NCBI GenBank assembly: GCA_905250885.1
Contig: CAJNOQ010001827.1
Location: 1-28,215 of the forward strand
DNA length: 28,215 nt
From: Didymodactylos carnosus
Lineage: Eukaryota > Rotifera > Eurotatoria > Philodinida > Philodinidae
Direction: 5' to 3'
Below, in pieces: positions 1 to 10,308 of the stretch; positions within the stretch are counted from its first letter, which is position 1, and every line of letters starts with the position of its first letter. Position numbers and translations under genes: made by a program. The notes beneath the pieces were generated by a model that was not told where the DNA came from, searched no databases, and saw only the letters and a program-made list of their open reading frames with translations.

Positions 1-534
1 CAGACGGGTACAACGGGAAAAACTAGCTGAGTTGTAATGAAACGCCATCTATCGCGTTTAGGATAATACGCTTTTTCTTTTAGTCAATGGAAGCGCAACT
101 TTTTATCGAATACGAATCGTTTTTTTCCAAACTTTGGCTGCGGCCATATTGGCGTTGTTTGCTTTTAGCTCCAAGGAGCCTGGAATAAACTTCCTGAGTC
201 AGTTATTTGTTTTTCTTCATTAACGTCCTTCAAAAAGGCACTGGCCCAGTATCTCTTACAGTAAAATTCAGCCGTGTTCCTAGTCATAATTAACTTGTAT
301 TAAATGTTTTTCTCTAACGTTATTTTATTTGTGTTTAGTTTTCATCGTTACTTTTATATCTATGTTGCTTATTCTAGTTTCTTTTTCTTTTGTTTATTTC
401 TGGTATTATTTTTGTTTCCCTATCTCATTTATATTTTGGCTTGAGTCATTGATATTACAGGTGATGGGCCTTTGATGACTCTCACTTTTCGTGAATAAAC
501 ATGTTCACTCAGCTACTATTTGGACAAAAGGAAA

Positions 535-775
535 CAACGCCATTTTCGGCAGCTTAGCTGTTATTAGCAGGTAACTTCTAACTACGTATAATAATCTAGG
601 AGGGATCGTGATATAAGGTTTGAAGTTTACTTTTCTGCAGTATCTCGCTTTTCATTTTTCTGATTCTTTTCTAGATACATGCTGACTAAAAGAACATTTT
701 TCTTAACTTAATCGCACACTGACTTTGGCTTACGTGTAGTTATCTGACATATTCCTGTCTTTGATTTCATTATAG
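535..775 (+). promoter_or_regulatory. Putative 5'UTR exon end, 5'UTR intron and YY1-like site of the flower homologue
   Basis: A good donor (CAG|GTAACT) lies at 570/571 and a good acceptor (TTCATTATAG) ends at 775, only 26 nt before the flower start codon. This suggests a non-coding first exon ending at 570 and an intron at 571-775. The sequence AACGCCATTTTCGGC at 536-550 matches the metazoan YY1-type core CGCCATNTT, which in many animals sits at or just downstream of the transcription start. Two further AACGCCA occurrences lie at 41-47 (plus) and near 141-158 (minus). The splice signals and motif are seen. The promoter role is inferred. Confidence 0.4.
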
Positions 776-801
776 ATATAAAGGTTTACTCTTCGTTAAC
801 C

Positions 802-2359
802 ATGATACCTCAAACAATTCAAGCTGCAATTAACGCCGACCGTCAACAACAACACGCCGAAGGAACCACATTCTGGTTTAGATGGCTGGTACGCATAGTG
901 GCCATATTAACAGGGATAGGTAACTTTTTATACGACTCAATTACAATATGCATTTCCGACGTAACAAACGCATGTTAGAATTTGAATGAGATTTTTTTCA
1001 TCGGTAATTGTCATTTTCTAAGTATAACAAAAACTCATAAACAAAAATAAATGAGATTTTTAAAAGTTGTTTCGAGGGGAGACGAAGGCTAAGGAGAAGA
1101 ATTTCTACTAAAAGTTTTTTCTTCAGAAATCTGTTGTATGGTACATAATTCGATGTGGTTTAGTCAGTTGATTCCGAATGTGTTATTTATTTTGATTGAA
1201 AATAAGAATTTTACATGAGAACCTTCGAATTTAGAAAACCTCTTGTGAGATTCAGGTAAGCTTACGCTATTTTTTGCTGACACCATCTTTGTAATGGACT
1301 CTAATTATCTGCTAGTGTGTATTGACAGCAAAAATTCTGTTCTAAAAATGAAAAAGCTATTGGATTGTAAGGACAAGTAGGAAAGAAAAGCTCATTTAAT
1401 TGATAATTTGCTTTTTGCTATGAATTTATTTTGAAACTATTACACATTAAGAAGGATACATTATGCTTTTCGTTAAATTTCATTATTCTTTTAGTTTATA
1501 TATATTTGATTTCATCTTATTCTTCCAGAATACATGCTGGAATAAATTCATTTTATAGTATCCGAAAACGTAAACTATCAAAAATCATAATATCAATTTT
1601 GTACGGAGTCGAAGATATGAACGCTTAGATGGCACTAAACTATAAAACTAAATTCACTATTCCTAGTCTATATGCTGTCCAACGAGTAAAAGTTCGATAA
1701 CGTAATTTGAATGTGTTTAGGAGCGATCATTTGTGGTGTTATTGGAGCGCTGAGCATTTCCGCTCGATGCATTGCCGGTGGTATTATTTTAATGTAAGTT
1801 TTGCTCTTTACTTCACTGATTCTCAGCATGAATAAATAATACTTTTTGTCTTTTAGCTTTCTTGGTTTTGGTATGATCATGTTTGAAGTTCCAATATGTT
1901 GCCAATTTGTTGAATTTACTCAACCGGTCGCACGATTTTCAGAAAAGCGTCCTCCATGGCAAAAGGCTCTGCTTTACTCTATGTTAGTAATAATTACCAT
2001 TGACTATATGTGAAATTTCAATGTACCTCATGATTTTTTGTTTTAGACCACCGTTATTACCCTTGATACTTTGCCAATCGTTCACTATTGTCTTTGGTTT
2101 TATCTGTTTACTTGTCAATGGCGCCGTGCAATTTATGTTAGCAGTGGGGAAAAAGTAAAATATAGAAACTAATTAAAAGTGCATAAAGATTCATTGAATT
2201 TTTTTGCTTAGAGCATCACGTGAAGAAATGTTAGCTAGAGCTACCGGAAGTCGAGGCCCGCCTGTGCCAGAAGGTCCTTCTGTGGTTCCAGCGTCGAACG
2301 AAAAACCGTTCGGTTACGCGGGTTTGGTATTCAACGAATTAGTGCCACCACCAAAATAG
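802..2359 (+). CDS. CACFD1: Calcium channel flower homologue (CACFD1-like), 5 coding exons
   Basis: Coding exons are 802-919, 1721-1793, 1857-1982, 2047-2154 and 2212-2359, all with GT-AG junctions, giving 573 nt and 190 residues. The family is a small multi-pass membrane protein of synaptic vesicles and plasma membrane, linked in Drosophila to calcium influx, endocytosis and cell competition. Recognition rests on the N-terminal WFRWLVRI segment, followed by hydrophobic helices, the diagnostic FEVPICCQFVEF stretch (about residues 73-84, including the conserved acidic residue of the proposed pore), a WQKALLY motif and a further hydrophobic helix ending in AVGKK. The tail is hydrophilic and Pro-rich. 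Length is close to human CACFD1 (about 172 aa). The start is the first ATG after the putative 5'UTR acceptor. Intron 1 is 801 nt, far longer than the other three (about 57-64 nt). Confidence 0.9.
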
Positions 2360-2500
2360 ATCCTAAATCCTAAGGCAGCTGTTTGTCATGCCACTTGTTT
2401 CTCTTCAACAGTATGTTGGTTGTTGTAATTTTGTTTTATTCATTTATTTTTTTGTTTATCGTTGTTGTTCTTGTTTTTATCAACAAAATATCAGTTTTAA

Positions 2501-2506
2501 AATAAA
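2501..2506 (+). terminator. Poly(A) signal AATAAA of the flower homologue
   Basis: A canonical AATAAA lies 142 nt after the flower stop codon, in a T-rich 3' region. It is the first canonical hexamer after the stop that I see. Confidence 0.5.
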
Positions 2507-2519
2507 AATCATAAGATTT

Positions 2520-4560
2520 TTTTAACTAACCCCATTTAGTTTAAGCCGTTATATTCATTTCCATTATTTAACTTGAACTCCAACAGTCAGTCATATATCT
2601 ATTTATGTCGTGTACGTGTGTAATTTGTTTTATATGAATATTTTCCGCCATAACGAACCGTATTTTGCTTGTTTTCTCTCTTGTATTTTTCCTAATTTTA
2701 TTTTCTGTGCATGACAATTGTTCTAGTTTTTGCTTATTCCCTTTCGTTTTGTGTTATTTACTAGTGATCTCTTTTTTTCCTCATCATCGAACAAATGAAA
2801 ACTAGAATACTTTTACAAATGCTTTGGGTAACAAAACTTGAACTAATGTAATTTTATGTACGTGATACTACTAATAATAATAAAACTTATGGTTAGTTAA
2901 GCATAATTTATTTGTAAACAAGCATTGTACATTTGTTAACAATGCAAAAACGTTATATTGTCTGTTAAATAAAGAACAAAGCTACAAAACTGGTTTAAAT
3001 ACAATTAGAACTAGATTAAAAGCTTTGAACGAATCAAACACAGATGATCGTCCATCTTGTTCATACATCAATCAAAATTTCAAAAATCACGATGACTAAA
3101 GACACAGAAAAATATAGTAATGAGTTCAAAAACAATGAGGACTCTATCGATTAAACATTGTAACTAGGACTGAGCTTTTATAGAATATCGAAAAGGCTTC
3201 ATATTGAACTATTTCTGAAAGTTGATTTGTACAACAAAGTCTTTAAAATGGCTAAAGACTTAAAGGATGGGGATAGGACATACAGACTAGCCCCCATCAA
3301 AGGCAACATTGACAAGGATTCTATAAAAAGAGTTCTTGCGTTAATTGATATTTCGAAATACTGGTTGTACTGTTTTAAAATTGTGTTATATTTATTAATT
3401 TTACCGATCATCTGCACTATATTGAACCGTCTATCTAGCTGCTAATTCAAATTTTGCTGGTCACCCTCTGATCTATGGAACCTGTTAATAAATTAAACAT
3501 CGTCGACTTTTTATAATGTAAAGTTCTTTAAAAACCGTACTGTTTTTGTTGGTCGAAAAAACATCTATGATTAAATTAATGATATAGCAGTGAGTAGTCA
3601 ATCCGGACAGTCAAAAAATAAAAGGTGTAATGATACAGGTAACAACCTTCAAATGTTTTAAAACCACATGGACAACCAAGACTGATATTTTTCACTAATT
3701 GGTACTACGTTAAATTAACTACCTTTTCTATAAACGACCAACTTTCAACAATTATCTGCTAGTGTATATTGATTTTGTATTCTTACCAGGTATCGTTGTT
3801 CGATAAACATTTTTTATTGATATGACAACATCATTCTAAAGATAAAACAGTCATAACTATCTAACTTTTCCATGGTTCAAAATACAACAAGACAAAGGAG
3901 ATTGAGCCATCCGAGAAAAATGGATTTTCATTACTGTTAAAATAGACTTCGTGAGCAACATATTTGCGTTAATGCATGACACGCCAAAAAAAGACATGAT
4001 GAAATTATGCCATAAAAATCAAAAAGAATGTGTGTTCCATGTTGAACGTTTTCTAATAGGATAATTGCGCGTATGTAGTCTAGCAGTACAATGAGAGAAA
4101 GGAGAAAATATTTTTTTCTGTTCAACATGTCATCGTATTTTAGACTTAATCTTTTTATATACTGTTAGTAAATTTTATTCCATTTTTAGCAAATGAACAA
4201 AAAAACGTTCAATTTAGTGTGCGCTCCACCATTCGGTGAACCGCAATTAACCGCAAATAGTTAAAACCGTACTGTTAGTTTAAACTATTTTATTTAAAAT
4301 AAGAAGAAATAACTAGTAATGATCACAAGCGAGTGGAGAGACACTTATGATAGTGATCATTATTTCGTAACTGATGTTAACTGGTGAATCATCGTTTTTT
4401 TTCAATTAACTGTGAATGCTGGGCGGTTCTTTGACGAGGTGCTCTTCCATCATAACACAGTTGAATACTAGTGTTTATGACAATGTCAGTTTTTCTATTC
4501 ATATTACCTACATTAATTAAAACAAACGTGTATTTAATAGTTAAATGTAAAAATTGTCGT
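2520..4560. other. Gene-poor AT-rich spacer
   Basis: No recognisable gene, tRNA or transposon protein was found on either strand. Two overlapping open frames near 3199-3445 (72 codons each, opposite strands) match no family I know and have no convincing splice context. A 23-nt sequence at 3750-3772 is repeated with one mismatch inside flower intron 1 (1303-1325). A short inverted repeat of AATGATCAC flanks about 4318-4363. Confidence 0.5.
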
Positions 4561-4565
4561 AATAA

Positions 4566-4571
4566 TTTATT
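4566..4571 (-). terminator. Poly(A) signal AATAAA for the B-box/propeller gene
   Basis: Read on the minus strand, AATAAA lies about 25 nt beyond the stop codon of the upstream gene. This is a normal position for a compact animal gene and supports a transcribed 3' end here. Confidence 0.5.
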
Positions 4572-4595
4572 TTTGCGTTAATTAGTTTACCTCTA

Positions 4596-6077
4596 TCATA
4601 TATTGTGAAAATTAAGTTTGTTGTTAGCTGTGCGAATGACGAAGCAATGATGATTGATTAATGCAACAGAGCAAATTTTTTCTGCGTATTTGATTGTTTG
4701 TTTTTTTATGCCATTTTCATCGATCAAAGTTAAAATATTTGTATCGGCATGTATAATCAGCCATTCATTTGACGGAAGAGAAATCAAATAACGTCTGTAG
4801 TTACTTTTATCTAGTTGAACCGACTGAAGTAAATTCATTGATAAATCGCGTAACTCGAATCGATTTTCGTCTTTTCTATTCCTGATTGTCAAACCAATTT
4901 GCTTCTTACTTTTAGAACAGCACATTCTCTGAGCACAACTATCTTCATCGCATGATGTGATAGTCGTCCATAAACTATCTACTTTCCAATTTGATAGATT
5001 CAATCGTGCAACAAGGCAAAATTCATTTATAATGTTGTAATCAAGAACTTTTAGCCTGGACTTTTCCATATTATATTCATCGATAATTTTTCTTAAACCC
5101 CTTCCTCAAAATCATGCTCACATGTTATGTGAAAGACATCAAGATGATTTCCATTCGTCACATATCATTAGCAAGGTTTGTTCTGTACACGAACAATTCC
5201 AAAAGGCTTTTTCAGTTAAACTTTTATTAAGTTTTATTTCAATGATTTTAAATTCCGTAGCATCAAATGTGAATAATTTACTGTCTGTTAAAATGATAAA
5301 TTTTGATAAGTATGATGACCAACACATATCATTTATCTCTATGTTGTTCCATGCAATGGTTGTTTTTTCACATAATCGATTAATTAGCGAAAGATTTTTG
5401 TGATTGTTTTCGACATATAGAACAAAATCGTTTGAAGAAGCTAATCCAACGTATCCACCAGGTACAATGTCTATGCTTGCACTAGCTTTTACACTCAGTT
5501 TATCGAAACGAACTTTAGTTGAAGGAATTTGCTGTAGTTCTACTTCGATCATTTTCGGCCATTCTATGTTTTTTGTGTAAACAGTAAGTGCACAATTTAA
5601 CTTCTCGTTACATAAATCTTGATTTATCTCTTCCAATTCTTGTTCCCACCGATTTAAATCTGGTTCAGCATAGCTTTTTGCCCCTTTTTTCACTCGAATA
5701 GTTTTTGATACAAGTTCAAATTTTGTTTTTATATCATTCATTGTTCGACTTGATAATTGAAGTGCTTTAAATCGAGCTTCCTGTGCAGCTGCTTTAACTT
5801 TCTTGATTGTTTCTTTCTCCCATTGATCGATCTCAGTAAAAGCTCGGATATTATTTAAATTTGTAGTTGGCGATGTTGAACTAGTCAATTCTTGTTGAAT
5901 TATATCATGATCATAAATCACTTTATCTAATTGTACAGCTAATTGCTGACGATGCTGAGTGAAATGATCTTCACAAAACATTTTTTTACATCCTCTACAA
6001 ATGCAAACACCTTCTTCACACATTTTACATTTAGCGGTAGCAGTAGATAACTTCGACAGAGAATATTGATCAGCCAT
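4596..6077 (-). CDS. B-box-like zinc finger / coiled-coil / beta-propeller protein, frame broken at the only intron
   Basis: Proposed exons are 6077-5143 and 5091-4596, giving 476 residues. The N-terminus carries a B-box-like zinc finger: Cys17, Cys20, Cys27, Cys30, Cys35, His38 and His42. A helical, charged segment follows (about residues 75-165), then a C-terminal half resembling an NHL/WD-type propeller. Proteins of this layout form a large family in bdelloid rotifers; TRIM-like scaffolding or ubiquitin functions are only analogies. Both halves lie in the same frame, but the 69 nt between the two open stretches hold four in-frame TGA codons. A 51-nt intron (5142-5092) ending TTTAAG would join them, leaving WKSS-K-IIDEYN, but it begins with TT instead of GT. 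The locus may be a pseudogene, a recently broken allele, a sequencing error, or use a non-canonical donor. An acceptor-like TTTGTTTATAG upstream of the ATG suggests a 5'UTR intron. Confidence 0.65.
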
Positions 6078-8047
6078 CTTTACCTATAAACAAAACAAAC
6101 ATGTCAGAAAATACTTTTAGGGTAAGTAACTCTCCCTAATGAAACACTCATATAACTCGCGATTCGGTGTACAGTACCAGCCAAAGACTGGATCGTTCAG
6201 GAGATATGTGCATTAAACCATTTCTCAACCGAAATTTGACGATCTTTCTATTCATTACCCTCGAAAGCTCTTTTAAACTGTTATGTCTACTACATAAATT
6301 TCGTACTTATATCTCATTGATGCAGTCTGTTACTATCGATGATCATTTTTGAAATTCAAATAAATTCTATCTATAACATACCCAATCCACTGCCCACTTG
6401 ACCATTTTTGAATGGAAAGTTCGTAGCGTCGGTTCCTTACATCAGCAACATTTTCTCAGATTACATAGAAAAGTCACTTAGATTTATGAATATCCTATTT
6501 GTTAAAAAACATTTTTAAACAGCATGCAAAAAATATTAGAATGCTAGGAGTTGTATATTCAAGGTCTATTAATATCATATATATCTATGGATCGGGATAT
6601 AAAAAATTGCGATTCAGTACAAAAACTGCCAATTAATGATTAAATAAAAGATTTATCGGTTTTATACAGTGAATGTTGATTGAATGCTTTTTAAACTCAG
6701 CGAAGAATACGATAATATTAATGATTAAACTATGTTGTCTTCTAACACCTTTAAGAAGCTTCAATTAATCTTAATCTATTTTCAAACTAAATATTGCCAG
6801 AGGTGTATCCAGAGCAATTAAATGGTTTTATTAACAAGTTTTTTACTTACGTTAACTAGATAGAAATTTTTGTTACTTCGTTCTTCTACTGTAATAAATT
6901 TATTCACGTGAAAGATATTGTTATTCGACTTTACTTTCATGACTTTTACATATTTAAATAGAAATGAAAAAACAATTTTTCAATCATAAAGTTTCTTCCA
7001 CTTCTGCAAATGGACGAGAATGATAGATCTTTAAATATTTAAACGCAAGAAGCTAACGAGGGAACATCGTCAAGTGTGTCTGTAGGATTTGGACAAAATA
7101 TATGCCATTTATTAGAGTCAAGTACGCTAATCACAAATATAATAATTTTAGCTGTTACTATTAGATGACAGAGTCTAAGTTAGGACAATTGTAAAATAGG
7201 CAGTTTGTAAAAAATTCAACATACTCTCTTTCTGTATGGACCTCATTATTCATTACTAATTACTTGTGTTATAAAGACATAGTATTATTATCATTCTTTC
7301 TTTAAGATATAAGGTCAAAACTGAATATTAAAAAGGCATAGATTAAAATGTATTTTTTCCAAACATTTTACGTTAGATCCTTCTACAAAATCTATCAAAA
7401 ACTGAACTTCAAAAGATACTTTACAAAAGTGTACATTTGGCTAATACAACTGATTAGTAAATATAACAGAGGGAATTTTTTGACAGTAAAAAATTTAAAT
7501 TGTTTTAACTCAGCGGCCATCTAATAGTGATAGCTAAAATTATTATATTTGTGATCAGCGCACCTGGCTCTACTAAGTAGCATATATTTCATTGAAATTC
7601 CAGAGACATGCGGAAGGATGATCCGTCGTACAACAATCTTGGATAAAAGCTATTTTTTCCTTTTTGTTACCGTAATTTTTAACTTATATTTAGAACTTTC
7701 ATGTTATAATTTACTTAGTAAAATTCGATTTAATCTTAACAATGGTTACAAACTGAGTGCATAAATGTTGATTTTTTTCTCAGGTATTTTGTATTGTGTT
7801 ATGAAAAACATTGAATTAAAATTTAAGTGAAACGACGATGAGGGAAAAAAGCAACAATTCAAATTCATTTGCTCAGATATTAGGAATAGTCAAATGCTGG
7901 AAGTTTTGCTGTGTCAACAATTCTTATATTTGTATTTATTTAGTTTTCTTCATCAAATGCAATAAACAACATATATAACCAACATTCACTTTGATGTTAA
8001 CATAGTTATATTCAAAAAACGAAGACAAAACAAAACAAAACTATAAT
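6078..8047. other. AT-rich intergenic spacer containing a foldback repeat
   Basis: About 2 kb between two minus-strand genes. No coding exon with family resemblance was found. Apart from the foldback repeat at about 7056-7630, listed separately, I see no structured element. The stretch just right of 6077 should hold the promoter and 5'UTR of the B-box gene. Confidence 0.45.
7056..7630. repeat. Imperfect long inverted repeat (foldback / MITE-like)
   Basis: The segment 7124-7167 reappears as its reverse complement at 7518-7561 with only a few mismatches; the shared core includes CACAAATATAATAATTTTAG. Weaker pairing continues outward to about 7056 and 7630, and inward through parts of 7250-7290 and 7440-7470. 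The centre near 7345-7375 has its own small hairpin. No open frame lies inside, so it looks like an old non-autonomous foldback element. Clear target-site duplications were not found. Confidence 0.6.
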
Positions 8048-8053
8048 TTTATT
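8048..8053 (-). terminator. Poly(A) signal AATAAA overlapping the RPL34 stop codon
   Basis: On the minus strand the stop TAA runs directly into TAAAAT, so AATAAA shares two bases with the stop codon. No other canonical hexamer is as close. If used, the 3'UTR would be only about 10-25 nt. Confidence 0.45.
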
Positions 8054-8810
8054 ATTTTGTCGTTGGTTTTGCTTGTTGTTTGTCGTCAGTAGTTTTCTTT
8101 GATTTCATAACCATTGCCACAATACGTTGTTCTTCAATCAAAAATGCACGTACAATACTAAAAAATAGAAAAGAAAAAAACAAATATTTAAAGTCTAAAA
8201 TCATTCCTGTAGTGCAGGGTAGACTACAAGAATAGTAGTTTTTAAATGAAATACTACAAAAAGAAATCAATGGTTCTAGTAAATAAGAACAAAAGCATCT
8301 TCTGCCTGGAGAAACAGTTTCATCCCATTATAATTGAATTGATTATTATTTACCGTAGACGGACACATTTTGGACAACGAGAACCACCATATGTACGAGA
8401 AACTGTTTTAAGTCGTTTTGACATTGACATACGTTGTTTCGGTCTTGATGCTTTAATCTAGAATAGAGAACTTCTACGATAAAATTACGTTCATCACTAA
8501 AGCGATAGCAAAGCTTACTCCATGTAATGGAACTTTGCAATCACCACATTTTGGTAATGTACCACGTTTTTTTATATACTGATAAATTAATTTACCACCT
8601 TAAAGCAACAATAAGAAAAAACAAATGTTAACTTAGTGCTTAACATTTTAGTAATGAATAATAATCAGTTATTTACCTGGGGTCTTGACACTAAAAAATA
8701 AACAAACAATTACAGATCAATAAAACTAAAAAATCAAAAACTTACACTTTAACACGATTTGACTTTGTGTTATATGATAAACGGCGACGATATGTTAAAC
8801 GTTGAACCAT
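8052..8810 (-). CDS. RPL34: Large-subunit ribosomal protein eL34 (RPL34)
   Basis: Coding exons on the minus strand are 8810-8746, 8690-8677, 8598-8519, 8457-8354 and 8157-8052, giving 369 nt and 122 residues (human RPL34 is 117). This is a structural protein of the cytosolic 60S subunit. The N-terminus is MVQRLTYRRRLSYNTKSN, the eL34 signature, followed by VVKTPGGKLIYQY, a CGDC and a CPKC pair that form the zinc ribbon, YGGSRCPKC, and RAFLIEEQRIV. The C-terminus is a Lys/Gln/Thr-rich tail. Exon 2 is only 14 nt, but it restores the conserved KTPG block exactly and keeps the frame across both flanking introns. All junctions are GT-AG. The gene is divergent from TPGS1. Confidence 0.96.
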
Positions 8811-10308
8811 TGTCGACCTTTACAACAAACAACTATGGTTGATCTATAATAGTAGATTACAATAGTTTTTATAATTTGATTCTCTTTAGATCCTACTCTA
8901 CACATAAAGCTGAAAGATAAAAGTAACTGGAAAAAACATTAATTACAGACAGACAATAAGTAATATTTGTTTAGTTTTTCGATTTCACAACTCAATAGAT
9001 GTAGAGTTGTCTGTATCAACACTGGGTGTTGCCGTCGATATCATTTTAGACACAACTTTTGTCCTAAAATCTTATTCAAACGAAAAACTCACATATAGCA
9101 TCAACAAATATCGCATTGAAACATCTCAGATCTGTTCGCAACTCGAGTAGTCCCTCGCTAACATTTCCTTTGTTTACGTTTAGAAGAACAGAGTAATTTT
9201 GTACAAAAGTACTATGTTGGTAAGAAGTGTAAAAAATTGTTGTTAAATTGTAAGAAGGACAACAAACTCAATAATCAGTTACACAAGATAATCAACAAGC
9301 AATACAGCAGAACAATTAGTATTAAATCTATCTGCACATAAAATGAAGAAATAAATAAGTAAAACAAATCGAGATTTTAAGATAAGCTTTTATTTAAAAT
9401 TTATTCCATAGAACGCAAGTATCAATATAATCTAGGTCGATTCTGGCGCTCATTCAATAGGATTTTGGCGAAAAGTTATCTTGACCGTTTTTGAAATAAA
9501 TACAAAAAAAATCTAGAAGTCATCTTTTTTGCCATTCTGTTTCTTTTTGAATAAAATAAAAGAAATAAGACCGCAAGGAATTGAAGGATATCCTAAGACT
9601 CAGCTCAAATCTAACGTTTTTCGGCCGCGATAAGTTTAACGCTGAGGTTAAGCGCACAGCTCTACACTTAAACATAAAAAAGAAAAATAATCCGCTGATC
9701 GTACAGTTTTGCGCTTAACTCTTGCGTAAAACATCTCTCGACTAACTGTTTCGTTCTTAATATGTTCAAACTTACTGTGACTGGATAAAAAACCAGCCAT
9801 AAATAAAACAGTTGAACTGCAAGACCTCTTTAAATGAGTAAAAAACATCATTTATACTGACTACAATGGGTCACGTAGAAGCTAGCGACTGACTTTTATG
9901 CTATTTATTAACATTTTAATGCATCAATTAGCCACATGTGTGTCGCACTATGATGAAAAAAAAGGTCGTTGTCTAGTAGTAGGCTGGAATAATGGCTATC
10001 CAACCGAAAGTGTTAAAGAAACCGATCGCGTCAGGCAACGACTTTTCTTCTTCGACGAGAAAGCATGAAATTCGAATTGAAGTAGGTTATTATTACCATT
10101 ATCCTAAAAATAAAGGATGAATCTGTGTAGACGAGAGAAAAGACAATCTTGGTAGGTATAACTTTTTACTTTATTGTGTCGTATCAAAAAGAAGATTTGT
10201 GGTCTATGATACGTTTGACAAAAAGTTTTCAGAGTTTTAAAATATCTATCGTTTCTAATCAGTCACGAGTTTGTGAATACAATACTTTTGTTTCTTGCAG
10301 ATTTCATC
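8811..10308. promoter_or_regulatory. Divergent intergenic region between RPL34 and TPGS1, with probable 5'UTR exons
   Basis: This 1.5-kb stretch should carry promoters for both genes. An acceptor-like site (CTATTATAG) upstream of the RPL34 ATG suggests a 5'UTR intron there. On the TPGS1 side, a donor (CTTG|GTAGGT) at 10152 and an acceptor (TTTCTTGCAG) ending at 10300 suggest a 5'UTR intron at 10152-10300. An upstream ATG at 9992 begins a short frame (about 30 codons before a possible donor) that does not join in frame to TPGS1. The 67-codon frame at 9648-9851 on the minus strand resembles nothing known to me. No tRNA or other RNA gene was recognised. Confidence 0.4.

Noticed and set aside
3199..3445. 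Two overlapping 72-codon frames on opposite strands
   Set aside because: Neither resembles a known family, both rest on the same AT-rich stretch, and no splice partners or poly(A) context support them.
5139..5141. TGA read as selenocysteine in the B-box gene
   Set aside because: Four TGAs fall within about 12 codons of an intron-like insert, and no selenoprotein family fits.
9648..9851. 67-codon minus-strand frame
   Set aside because: No family resemblance. A possible donor inside it has no convincing partner exon.
9992..10300. Possible alternative N-terminus of TPGS1 from ATG at 9992
   Set aside because: The visible donors join it to the exon at 10301 in a frame that stops after a few codons, so it is at most an upstream ORF.
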